A stretch of DNA of 64,000 nucleotides from Hofstenia miamia (GCA_004352715.1 SCFE01000004.1:4287068-4351067), one strand, 5' to 3'; shown: positions 33,766 through 43,719, numbered from the stretch's first letter. Numbers and translations are program-made. Notes: generated by a model not told the origin, from the sequence alone.

Positions 33766-34021
33766 AAGTGAGAGACGAAATTGTGTAGAAGAAGAATAAT
33801 GATTTTATCCGAAGAAATGAGGTGAATATATAGATTGACCAGCCAATGGAAATACATTTGAATTTATGAAAATTAATTATTGGTTGAAAAAGTTGTGATA
33901 CGATAAACGTGTTAACTATGAATTTTGATAAATGAAGTTTTTGAAAGTTTTTCCGGATTATACTGTAAGCCTCTCGAAATTATGGAAAATTAGTTTGTAA
34001 TATTACGTATACGTATTCCGA

Positions 34022-34440
34022 AAGGAGTTGTTATAATACGGTATATATTAACGCGATGTAATGCAAACAAATGTGATATCAAAAATTACTCATACCAAAA
34101 ATGGCCTGTGATATTATCAACGTGAACCCGAAATGGGTTGTTATAATACGGTATATATTAAACATATCGTAATGCAAACAAATGTGATATCAAAAATTAC
34201 TCATACCAAAAATGGCCCGTGATATTATCAGAAGTGAAATTACTCATACCAAAAAAANNNNNNNNNNNNNNNNNNNNNNNNNNNNNNNNNNNNNNNNNNN
34301 NNNNNNNNNNNNNNNNNNNNNNNNNNNNNNNNNNNNNNTAACATGATGTAATGCAAACAAATGTGATATCAAAAATTACTCATACCAAAAATTGGCCCGT
34401 GATATTATCAGAAGTGAAATTACTCATACCAAAAAAATGT
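34022..34440. repeat. Satellite-like tandem repeat, unit about 111 bp, with 81-N gap
   Basis: Units carry GTTGTTATAATACGG, AATGCAAACAAATGTGATATC and TTACTCATACCAAAAA. Copies start at about 34,026 and 34,137, and again after the gap at 34,258-34,338. A shorter sub-unit (AAATTACTCATACC) is also repeated. The gap probably represents collapsed copies. Confidence 0.85.
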
Positions 34441-34455
34441 AATTATATCAAAACA

Positions 34456-34700
34456 AGGTAAATTTGGGTGTGAATCATTTAACCAGGTCCGAATGTGCTA
34501 ATTAAAAATGCATTAGTAAGCTGTCAAAAAATCAATTAGTGAGATCTTAAAAGCACTTAGCGCCATGTATCAATTAGATGACTCAGCGGTTCAACCACCC
34601 TTGGCAATATTCACGGTCTGTCACGTGACGTGTGACGTCATAAGCTCTCGACCAATCAGAGGCGTTTTTGTGGCGTCTCCTTCCGCTCCCCTTAACTACT
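34456..34700 (+). promoter_or_regulatory. CRE/E-box/CCAAT repeat, diverged copy
   Basis: Starts GGTAAATTTGGGTGTGAATC and keeps TCACGTGA, TGACGTCA and GACCAATCAGAGG in the same order and spacing as the two block-X copies, although the sequence between (about 34,525-34,600) has changed. Retention of the three sites while the rest drifts is notable. The following 34,700-35,560 region shows no recognisable gene. Confidence 0.45.
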
Positions 34701-35565
34701 CTTTATTGTCAACATTCTATTTTGAGGGATAGGCGCAATTTCCTCAATGTAAATTTCGGCAGTCGTGAATAATGTGCGAAGATATGCAATTCTTTTGGAG
34801 AATAGTGGCGTGAAATCTTTTGCATGCAACATTAAATCGTTTCTTCCGACTGTGACAATGCTTTTTTAATGGTGTTTGATTGTGGATAATCTCCAAGGGC
34901 GTTATAATATCGGTGATAGTGGCTCCACGTTATGAATGTGTTGTTGCGGTGTGTTTTTTAGAAGACCGGGTGCTTTAAAGGAATGGTACATCAAAGCTAA
35001 TAATGAGAGTGTCTGTGAATTCGCTTATTCTTTTCGGTGTTGGTTGCGTCTTTTTTGATATGAATCATTACTGAACTGTGAAAATATTTGCTGTTCTTTG
35101 AATGGCAATGGGAGCAGCTTCAGATGATTCTTCTGGTAACTATGTGTTTAATTTATGGAGCTTTTTACTCAGAACGTTCAATGTTGCGAGCAGTTTAGCA
35201 TGAGTGACTCTCACTTGAAAACGAACAAAGAAGAGCGCGCTCGTCTAAACCGACTGATCGCGGTGAAATCATTCCGCGCTCAACAAGTTTGGAAACATTC
35301 CATCTCATGCAACTCTTTATAGGAAAATCGCTATTAAAGCAGTTTCAGATTTTTTTAGATTCTATACATGATATTTCAAATTTTGAAATAAAAAAGGAAT
35401 TTACTTTAAAATTGTAGTTTGGCGTACATTTAAGATCACCCATATTTTCTTAATTATAAAACATATTCACATTGATTTGAAAAATACTGAATTCAAACTT
35501 TAAGTAAGTAAACTTTTATTATTATGATAATCATCATAACATTAAGATTATGAATAAAGAAGAGT

Positions 35566-35836
35566 TCACGATTTCAGGAATCGGCTGGGGAAGAGGGATA
35601 GTTCTTTAGAGCTTGTCTTTTTCCTTACTGACGGCATTGTGTGTCGTAGCTTTGTCTTTGCATACTCTGTTCGCTCTGGAACGTATTTATGCAGTGGATG
35701 TTTTACGCCCATGCGTTGGATTTGCCTGTATAGCCTTCGGTCTGATATGCGAATATGTTCCCTTATTGGAATGCAGTTTGATATGATTCCCAAGCGCATG
35801 GCTTTCTTCTGTACTCCATCAATCTTTTCAAGAATA
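35566..35836 (-). pseudogene. LINE fragment: C-terminal end of a non-LTR polymerase
   Basis: About 89 codons on the minus strand (starting at the 4-N gap at 35,837) read ILEKIDGVQKKAMRL..., then basic helices, a Tyr-Ala-Lys segment and a C-terminal LFPSRFLKS. A LE.IQ..A.RL helix followed by a basic region and an FP....W-like end is the usual finish of LINE proteins of the CR1/L2/RTE type. The element is truncated on its 5' side by the gap and the junction with block X. Confidence 0.5.
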
Positions 35837-35840
35837 NNNN

Positions 35841-36120
35841 GTAAATTTGGGTGTGAATCATTTAACCAGGTCCGAATGCGCTAATTAAAAACTAATAGTG
35901 AGCTGTCAGCCGGTTACCCCCAGAACTGTCAAGAAAGCTTTGTGAGCTGTCAAAACAAGAAGGTGATTCACTAATTATCATTTGCAGACACCCCTCGATA
36001 TCTGTGAGTCAGCACTCAAACCACCCTCGCCAATATTCACGGTCTGTCACGTGACGTGTGACGTCATCAGCTCTCGACCAATCAGAGGCGTTTGTTTGCG
36101 GCAGGCTTCCGGTCCCTTTT
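35841..36120 (+). promoter_or_regulatory. CRE/E-box/CCAAT repeat, copy 2
   Basis: TCACGTGA at 36,047-36,054, TGACGTCA at 36,059-36,066 and CCAAT at 36,078-36,082, followed by a (TA)n tract at about 36,126-36,145. It is near-identical to 24,811-25,092. The site cluster resembles a TATA-less animal promoter; what it would drive is not clear. Confidence 0.45.
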
Positions 36121-36561
36121 ACTACTTATATATATATATATATAATATTTTTCATAACTTTTAACTAGCCCGTAAAACCTTTTTAGATAGACAAGTAAGT
36201 ATTTGTGAGTGTCTATTTAACTTCTTACTTTGATTTCGGCTGTTATTTGCTTAATATCCTTGTCTTGTTTTTTTGTGCTTATTTAATGTTTAGTTTAGTC
36301 GATATCTCTGTTTTTACCTCATGTTTGAGTCCACCTACTTGTTTTTGCTTGGTAAATATATTTAACTTTAGGTTTAATAGCATACTGGCACCTTAAATTT
36401 TGTTTTCTATTTTCTTTTATATAACACTCTTTGTTAACCAACTTTATATAAATGCTTAATCCTAGAATAGTGTTTGAGTTGCGATTGGAATGAGTGATTC
36501 CTAGATCTCATGGGGATATTAGCAAACCTAAAATATTTTTTCCATAGATAGACTGCTCAAA

Positions 36562-38426
36562 CAATGAAGGAGAAATCATTGAAAAAAGCATTGAAATTGC
36601 AAATATTATGAATGAACACTTTGTGAAACTTGGTAACTTTCAAGATGAAGATTCTATTAAAGAAATTACAAAATTCAATTACCATCATAACATAAATTTG
36701 ATTCACTCACCTTTTAAATTTAAATATGTTTCACTTCATGATTTTTGCAAATGCGCAAAAATGATAAAAACAAGTAAATCAAAAGGCCCAAGTTACTATC
36801 CTCTATGGTTCTTAAAAGACGCTCTATATGTACTAGCAAGACCATTATGTGATCTCTTCAATGAATGTATTTACTATTCCTATTTCCCTAAACAATTAAA
36901 AATGGCTGAAGTTATTCCCATTTTTAAAAAGGGCAATAATGAGAAAACAGAGAATTATCGTCCAATATCTATTCTCTCAGGAATAAGCAAAATTTTTGAA
37001 AAACTAATATATCAACAATTAACGATCTACATTGAAGAGAATAAACTTTTAAGCAAACAGCAATTTGGTTTTAGAAAAGGATTATCAACAAATTATGCAT
37101 TAATTGAAACAATAGATGACTGGCGTAGAAAATTAGACAAAGATGAAAAAGTTTATATTGCTTCACTTGATATATCAAAGGCCTTTAATTCAATTAATCA
37201 TGATTTACTAATTAAAAAACTAAGAGAAATTTATAATTTTAGTGATTCATCAATCCAATTTCTAAAATCATATATATTTGATCGTTCACAATACGTGAAA
37301 GTAAACAATCTATCGTCAAAACAAATATTGGTAAATAATGGAGTACCACAAGGATCAGTTTTAGGACCACTATTATTCAATCTATATGTAAATGATATTC
37401 CTAACTTCATTGAAGGCAAATGCATTCAATTTGCAGATGATACTCTATTATATACATCCAAAATAAAGATTTTACAAGAACATATAATTAAAGTAAAGAA
37501 ATTTTTTGAACAGAATATGATGAAATTAAATATTGAGAAAACTACATTTATGATTATAAAGAATAAAAATGGAAAAAGTGAACCATTAGAATCAATATAT
37601 ATTGAAAAAAATATCATTTATGAAACTAAGAAAATTAAATATCTTGGTATTGAAATTGACAATGAACTTAAATTTACAGATCAGATCAATGCAACTACGA
37701 GGACAATGGCCCATGGAGTTAAATTGCTAACTAAGATTCAACATATATTACCAATGAATTGGAGAATTGTACTACTAAGATCTCTTATACTGTCGCATTT
37801 TTCATATTCTTCTTTTTTATTTACCAATGTTACCAAGAAAATATTTAAAAAACTTAAGAAAGTTTTTAATTGGGCAATTAATACAATCTGTAGTAAAAAC
37901 GATCAAAGTAAAATATTAGAAAAACATAATATCGAATCATTAGAATACCTATTAAAATTAAATTGCCTCTTACTATTTTGGAAAAGACCTTCAGTAGAAT
38001 TACAGAAAAATATACACAAGCGAACTAAGACTTATCACAAAATCAAATTTAAAAAGAAAATCTTTGAAAAATCATTTACTAATTTTACAATTGATTTATG
38101 GAACAAACTCCCTCCAGATATTAAAGAAGAACGAAATTTCAATAAATTTAAAAAATCATTAAAAATTTCACTAAAACGAAGAAGATCCAACTACTTATCA
38201 AATTATAGGACAAAGTCTATAAGCTATAACAAAGCTATTGAACAATGAAAACCAACTATTTATATCATCAAGGACAATAAACTTTTGAAACCAAGACAAA
38301 GTATTTTTTCAGAACCAAGTTAATTTATATTTATTGTTTTAATTCTTCATAAGTGTTAATCACTTGATTTGTAAAAAAACAAAAGAATTAAATAAATATT
38401 ATTATTATTATTATTATTATTATTAG
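36562..38426 (+). mobile_element. LINE2: 5'-truncated non-LTR retrotransposon with intact RT frame
   Basis: Inserted into flank Z of block X copy B: the Z sequence stops after GACTGCTCAAA at 36,561 and resumes with GAAACG at about 38,427. Coding DNA is open from the very first bases, so the element is truncated within its ORF, as is usual for target-primed insertion. The 3' end is a (TTA)n tract (38,394-38,425). About nine bases of target (TTATATTAA in the empty copy) are missing or merged with the tail. Confidence 0.92.
36608..38248 (+). CDS. LINE2 reverse transcriptase, 546+ codons, intact from truncation point
   Basis: The frame is open from 36,563; the first ATG is at 36,608. Motifs in order: a KSKGPSYYPLWFLK block (about 58-71), FKKG (about 117-120) and ENYRPISIL (about 125-133), FEKL, QFGFRKG with the NYAL block, catalytic SLDISKAFNSINH, NGVPQGSVLGPLLFNLYVND, FADDTLLYT active site, the LNIEKT block, KYLGI, and a C-terminal WNKLPPDIKEE segment. 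No stop or frameshift in over 540 codons suggests a young copy. It lacks the upstream endonuclease, so it cannot move by itself. It belongs to the CR1/Jockey type by motif style. Confidence 0.92.
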   Translation: MNEHFVKLGNFQDEDSIKEITKFNYHHNINLIHSPFKFKYVSLHDFCKCAKMIKTSKSKGPSYYPLWFLKDALYVLARPLCDLFNECIYYSYFPKQLKMAEVIPIFKKGNNEKTENYRPISILSGISKIFEKLIYQQLTIYIEENKLLSKQQFGFRKGLSTNYALIETIDDWRRKLDKDEKVYIASLDISKAFNSINHDLLIKKLREIYNFSDSSIQFLKSYIFDRSQYVKVNNLSSKQILVNNGVPQGSVLGPLLFNLYVNDIPNFIEGKCIQFADDTLLYTSKIKILQEHIIKVKKFFEQNMMKLNIEKTTFMIIKNKNGKSEPLESIYIEKNIIYETKKIKYLGIEIDNELKFTDQINATTRTMAHGVKLLTKIQHILPMNWRIVLLRSLILSHFSYSSFLFTNVTKKIFKKLKKVFNWAINTICSKNDQSKILEKHNIESLEYLLKLNCLLLFWKRPSVELQKNIHKRTKTYHKIKFKKKIFEKSFTNFTIDLWNKLPPDIKEERNFNKFKKSLKISLKRRRSNYLSNYRTKSISYNKAIEQ

Positions 38427-38427
38427 A

Positions 38428-39300
38428 AACGTTTTCAAATTTCAAATATTTTTTTTGCTCATGAGTGTTTGAAATATATTTGAAGAAATCATCCCACATT
38501 TTCAAAAATAATTTATGAGTATAATAACCTTACAAAGTCTTAGATTCGTTTAAAGGATAAGCAGGTTTTATCCATTTTCAAAGAATCTTCTGCAAGCCTT
38601 TGACGAAATATATACATTTGGAACATGTTTAAATGCTATGTTGAAAATATCGACTAAAACATATTGCGGTGCCTAAAGATGTTGCAAAGATTAAAAATAT
38701 TTCTTTTAAAATCCTGATCTTTTACAAATGATTTCAATGCTCTTCATAGCTGACGTTCATACAATTCTAGAACTTAGAAAACATGGAGCTGTTTTCCTAT
38801 ATGTAGATAGGAATAGCAAACATAAATAAGGCATACCATGCTCAAAGTCATGGTCGCAGTTCTGTTGGCATCGATGTTGGAGAATTTGAAAAAAGGCCCA
38901 CCCTAACCTGTTTTGTAGTATGATTTTGTATATCTTTAATAGTTAGTGAGCTATGAACGTTTATCAATTTTTCACGCAATCTGAAAATCTTAAGTCATTC
39001 TGAATCATTTAATGCTAAAGATCGTTAAATATTTATGCACCTTTACATAAAAAAATTATTTTCATCTAGTCTCCCTTGATTTTCAAGGAGTTTTGCTCAA
39101 CTTTATGTAAAAATTAAGACCAACAATGTAAATATATATTAAAATAGCTATTCAATAAATTTAGCTACAAAGTGCTTTCCATTAGATTAACTAAGATGTT
39201 TGAATACCATGCATAAAAAACCCACGAATCAAATATTCAGAAATATTTTATAAATTATTCAAAGCTGCAATCTAAAATTATATTTAAGCCATTAAGCCAT
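38428..39300. repeat. Block Z, copy B (inverted)
   Basis: Reverse complement of 23,550-24,380 with scattered differences, lying between LINE2 and gene B. No gene. Confidence 0.85.
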
Positions 39301-39933
39301 TTATGATGCACTGAAGGTAACATTGACTAGCTTTAGAAGGCATTTATTTGGAATTGATGCTAGATTTGATTCAGAGTAATTTTTAAGAACGAAAGTCAAA
39401 TTTTTGTCCCACTGGTCAGAAATTGATTCCATATATTCAGGAATACAACTGTTGATATTTCTAATAACTGTGCAAGTCCATTTCGGAGACTCTCCAAAAA
39501 CAGCAACCTCATAGATTTCATGTGTTTTATTAATGTATGTTGGATTATTTTCAAGAAACAGAGCTCTGGTTAGAGGATATCTAACTAAATGACCACAGTC
39601 AGAAGAATTGTAATTAAAATTGTGATAATGAACATAATCAAACTTTCTTAAAGAGAAAAATAGCGCATCCCATTTTTGAATCTTGCTTTTTTCTACAAAC
39701 CAACTTAATTCAGCTTCTTGTGTTATAACTGAAATTCCAATAGATTTCCTGTAGTGAAAAGAATTGTAATATGCTGTGTAGTGTAATTTTCTTCTATTGC
39801 AAGGCACATGTGGAAAGTATTTTGCAAAGGATCTTGTCATAAAAAGAACAAATAGAAATATGTTCAAGCAAAGTATCAAAGAAAAGCAGCAGCACAATGA
39901 TTTTGAAAATTGCTGCATGTTTTCACAGAGCAT
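39301..39933 (-). CDS. Glycoprotein gene copy B (unrecognised, rapidly evolving)
   Basis: A single-exon frame of 210 codons, paralogue of copy A. It shares the N-terminal anchor (residues 1-34 identical), five ectodomain Cys and a constant framework. It differs from A at about 37 codons that change the amino acid against about 4 silent ones (hand count, C-terminal tail excluded). Sequons differ: the NCT of A is TCT here, while NSS (about 109) and NLT (about 178) are gained; NKT, NYS and NVT are kept. The protein ends VNVTFSAS, close to copy C. The 5' flank up to about 110 bases before the ATG is nearly identical to that of A, so both may share the same regulation. No domain is recognised. Confidence 0.8.
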   Translation of the reverse strand: MLCENMQQFSKSLCCCFSLILCLNIFLFVLFMTRSFAKYFPHVPCNRRKLHYTAYYNSFHYRKSIGISVITQEAELSWFVEKSKIQKWDALFFSLRKFDYVHYHNFNYNSSDCGHLVRYPLTRALFLENNPTYINKTHEIYEVAVFGESPKWTCTVIRNINSCIPEYMESISDQWDKNLTFVLKNYSESNLASIPNKCLLKLVNVTFSAS

Positions 39934-40368
39934 GTGCTTAGCACTTGTGATAAGATTAAGGTTTAGTGTAAATGTGTAAATAGTAGCTGTTTACCTCAGC
40001 ACATTTGGCTGAATAAATTTGTAATAATTGTGCCTATATTTAACAACCACTTTAATTTTCGGATACATTAATCTTTTCTCTCAAACTTATGAAAAAGTTT
40101 GCTTCAGTTGTTTGAAAATATTAAATTTGAATTAATTGTGCCAGCGCTGATCAATTAACTGAAAATAGCTGCAGATATGTTGGAACTCGTTGAATATAAT
40201 ACAGTGTTTGTTTTAAGAATTCTTCAAAAGTCACTAAAAAGAAAACATGTATATAACAGTAATGCAAAATATTTCAGGACGTCATCGCAATTATTTGCCA
40301 TTTTTTCTATCAATTATAAGTTGTTTTATGCAAATCATCTGATTGATTCCAAAGAATGAGTTTAATCA

Positions 40369-40417
40369 TGGCCTACTAAAAGACACGGCTGTGGCAATTG
40401 CAGTAACGGCCTCAAAT
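40369..40417. repeat. 45-bp GGCAATTGCAGTAA repeat, copy 2
   Basis: Counterpart of 20,915-20,958 inside block X copy B, in opposite orientation. Confidence 0.5.
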
Positions 40418-40655
40418 AACTATTTTTAAGTCTTTCTCTCTTGTGTATCAAAACAGTTTCTGAACACAAATAATCGTAAATTTATATCATGCAGTTAATT
40501 GACACCTGCTGCGCACTTCAACTGGGTAATAAATGGCAACTGATTGGCTGCTCTTTTCAGTCATTACAATAGGATTGTCAACTTGCAATGGGTTAGAAAT
40601 GCTGCGTTCCCCATTGTAAAACTGGTTATGTTGGATTTAAAGCATTAGTGGATTA

Positions 40656-41277
40656 TTGCGCCAGAACTTTATGCCCTCAATTCATTCAACCATTTACGAG
40701 GAGCATTTCTTAGATGAACTGTTTGCATTCACACCAAACAGGAAAAAGTTGAAATGGCATTTAAACCCTGTGCCAAAAGTTTTCACATTTCCCAGCTCTT
40801 GCCATTCAACTTCTATGCAAACGAGAAAGCCCACTAGGACACGTGTCATGCAACATGATGAATTAGATTATCTCAATAAATTGGATCGTCTCCATCACAT
40901 AATCGATGATATACTGTCAAATGAAAACGTAATGCAATATTCTAAAGAAGATGCTTTTATTTGCTACTACATTTCTGGCTAACTAGCTTGACAAATTCTC
41001 TACACAATGATAAAGACGATGAAAAAAGTCATTCATTTAAATTGTTTTTGATAACATCAATCGTGGTAAACTGACCCAACCAAGCAAATATTTTTTGTCA
41101 TTTGTTATCTTAGCACATTCATTCTACTGTAACTCAGAAAATATTGCTTGCAAAAAGTACATGTCTCAATGTCTTCAATATATCGCTGATACCATTGATT
41201 TTTCTACTAATGTGAAATGCTTAACATCCTTAATCAATATCTTTCAAAATTGCAAAGTATTGCTAAATATGGCTTGA
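40656..41277 (+). pseudogene. P/hAT-like transposase remnant, copy B
   Basis: A 108-codon frame (40,656-40,982) encodes FLDELFAFTPNRKKLKWH, FPSSCHS, LDRLHHIIDDILSNEN and FICYYISG then stop. A shifted continuation contains the equivalents of SFKLFFDNINRGKLTQPS (41,030-41,085) and CLQYIADTIDFSTNVKC (41,170-41,220). It is the same protein as at 20.0-20.6 kb and 43.4-43.7 kb. Frameshifts after YYISG in two copies show decay before block X was duplicated. The C-terminal NRG..(T)..PS signature suggests a P-element/THAP9-like or hAT-like transposase; I could not see the catalytic core. Confidence 0.5.
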
Positions 41278-41490
41278 TGCATTGATTTTAATACTCTCTG
41301 ATGCATTATATACTAAATACTATTTGTAATTAAATTCATTGAACATATTTTATATGTAAAACTAGATGTTTTCTGTTGTTATTTGGTTATTAAAGTAATT
41401 CTAAATTTATTTAATTCATTAAAAAACAGTAAGGTAATTATACTTATTTAAACAACAATTCACAATCATTGATTTTAAAAGGTAAATGAA

Positions 41491-41491
41491 N

Positions 41492-41522
<31 letters not shown>
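41491..41522. repeat. (TA)n at the outer end of block X copy B
   Basis: A single N followed by a pure TA tract. Unrelated DNA follows; 41,523-43,394 holds no recognisable gene except a diverged 45-bp repeat at 42,526-42,572. Confidence 0.95.
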
Positions 41523-41525
<3 letters not shown>

Positions 41526-42525
41526 AGCATCATTAGAGTTTTTATAACATTAGCCAACATCAAGTTATTTCAAATTAATTTACTAGTATCTACTATTGAG
41601 TAGGTAAAAAGATTCTACTCACCGTTTTGTGAAAAATTATAACGATTAACACAAATGCACGCATTCAGCAGGTAGGGTCCGTAACGGGCACGGGCTTCTA
41701 AACTACGCGCTCTGCATGAATATTTGTTGTTGTTGTTAACAGAGGATCTAAATTCTTAAATTAATTTTTTTGATGTCAATTAGGTCTATTCTACATATCT
41801 ATGTATATGCAACAATAACCTTCATGTAGATTCATCGTAGAAATTACAAAACAGTACACATAAAATTCATTGCCTTCATCAATTGTAAGAAATTCCATTT
41901 CACTGTCATCTTCTTACATATCATTAATGAAAATATAGTATTTATGTACGTTATATTGTATTGTAAGAAGCTTAAGTTGTTAAATTCAGAAGACGAGTTA
42001 ATGTAATTTACGTATTTTATTTTCATGCTGTTTGGTGTATTGTCAATTATGGTCAGTGCTGGATTTATATGCTTAAAAATATCCGGAAATATGCGTCATA
42101 TCAAGAAATGCGCCGATAATCAATTATCAAAGTATACACTTTTACACCAATAGACAAATAAATGTCACTTCAAGTCATGAACAATGTCATCAGTCATGAA
42201 CATTCGTTGTGGTGCTTGAATTTGACCAACCTAAACTAGAGCCACATTTCTGTATGTATATAGGAACTTTTAAAGGATTAGCATCAATTGCATGGACATT
42301 TTTTTCTTTATAACTCGTGCAAATATTCTTTGAACTTCTCCCCCATGTATCAGATCTCTCCCTCGCAGTTGCGTTATAACTTCAGGATGAAATGACAGAC
42401 ACCGTAATATAACACAATTCTTATATATATATATTCAGTGTTAGAACCATGCCGTGCTCATTTTTACAGAAACTATTATGGTGATTGTAAGTTAATATTC
42501 TTGCCTGCACTAAAATATATTAAAT

Positions 42526-42572
42526 TATGGCCTACTAAGGGACCCAGCCGAGGCAATTGCAGTAATGCCCTA
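42526..42572. repeat. 45-bp GGCAATTGCAGTAA repeat, copy 3 (diverged)
   Basis: Reads GGCCTACTAAGGGACCC..CGAGGCAATTGCAGTAATGCCC, clearly related to the two block-X copies but outside that duplication. Confidence 0.45.
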
Positions 42573-43394
42573 AAAAGTAGGGGCAATTGATTTTTTAAGC
42601 ATAAGCGCAAAATTTTAACAAAATTAGGTGTATATGACATTTATTACAGGGAAAAGCAATATGAATCAATTATAGTATTACAAAAAGATACTAAACAAGG
42701 GTTATTTGTCAAGATTTATATTTCTGGAGCTTGTCATGCCGAGCGTGATCTCTAAGTTTCTTTTGCACATTATTAAAGAAAATATTCACAACAACTGAGT
42801 GTACAAAAAAGAACACCGTTGTCCCATGTAAATTGGAATATCCCTCCTTTTTATTTATTTTTGGTTAAGAAGTGAAATTGTAAAATTTCTCTAACATTTT
42901 GATTAAAAGAGAATAAAACTTTTTAACAAACATAAAACAGCCCAAAACATGAGAAAACAAGCAAAGTTGAGGTCTACGAAGGCCACCGAGATTCAATAAG
43001 TCCACATATAATTGGATGAAGGAATTGAAATTATATCTTGCAATGTACATTACAATATTTCGAAGGTCTTTAGATCACTCACAAGTGGAATCATTACCTT
43101 CTTCTCTAAGAATTTCTGTAATTGAATTTTTCGGACTTCATTTCCAATCAGAAGATGTGAAGAAGAACATTCCATCAAACATATACTAAAGTGACGAAAC
43201 ATGCTGTGCTCAAAGACTAAGAATCCTCTCGAAAGTATTCTCGTATTGCTACAGCATTGGATATCTCGAATATATTTATTGCTAGAGGAACTCATTACTT
43301 GTTGTATCCAGGATTCAGTGGCCACAATGATAGATTTGGGGCTTTATGTAACTTCCCACTTTTTTTTATCCTTAATGCATAATCGTTGCAGTGT

Positions 43395-43719
43395 TTACCA
43401 ACAAGCTTTATCTTTTTCACGTACAAATGAGGATAACAAATGACACCAGTAATTGCTTGGTTGTGTCAATTTACCACGATTGATGTTATCAAAAAACAAT
43501 TTAAATGAATGACTTTCTTCATCGTCTGTATCTTTGTGCAAAGAGAATTTGTAAGCCAGAAATGTAGTTGCAAATAAACCCATCTTCTTTAGAATATTGC
43601 ATTACGTTCTCATCTGACAGTATATCATCGATTATGTGCAAATCTTCATCTATTATATTTATGCAACATAATTCGCAATCTTTGCAATAAGTTTTATCAT
43701 GAACATCTTTAAAATCCAC
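43395..43719 (-). pseudogene. P/hAT-like transposase remnant, copy C
   Basis: Two overlapping minus frames give DEDLHIIDDILSDENVMQ..KEDGFICNYISG and, after a frameshift, FSLHKDTDDEESHSFKLFF, DNINRGKLTQPSNYW, SSFVREKDKACW. A CKDCELCC stretch near 43,680 precedes the domain. It is more distant from the two block-X copies than they are from each other, so it is an independent relict. It gives the best view of the NRG..TQPS block used to suggest the family. Confidence 0.5.

Larger units (their letters stand above)
35841..41490. repeat. Block X, copy B (inverted)
   Basis: Reverse-complement partner of 19,776-25,092. It contains the CRE/E-box/CCAAT repeat (35,841-36,120), flank Z interrupted by LINE2, gene B and the transposase remnant, and ends against a single N and (TA)n at 41,491-41,522. 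Relative to copy A it has gained LINE2 and lacks 1.5 kb near 40,340. Confidence 0.92.
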
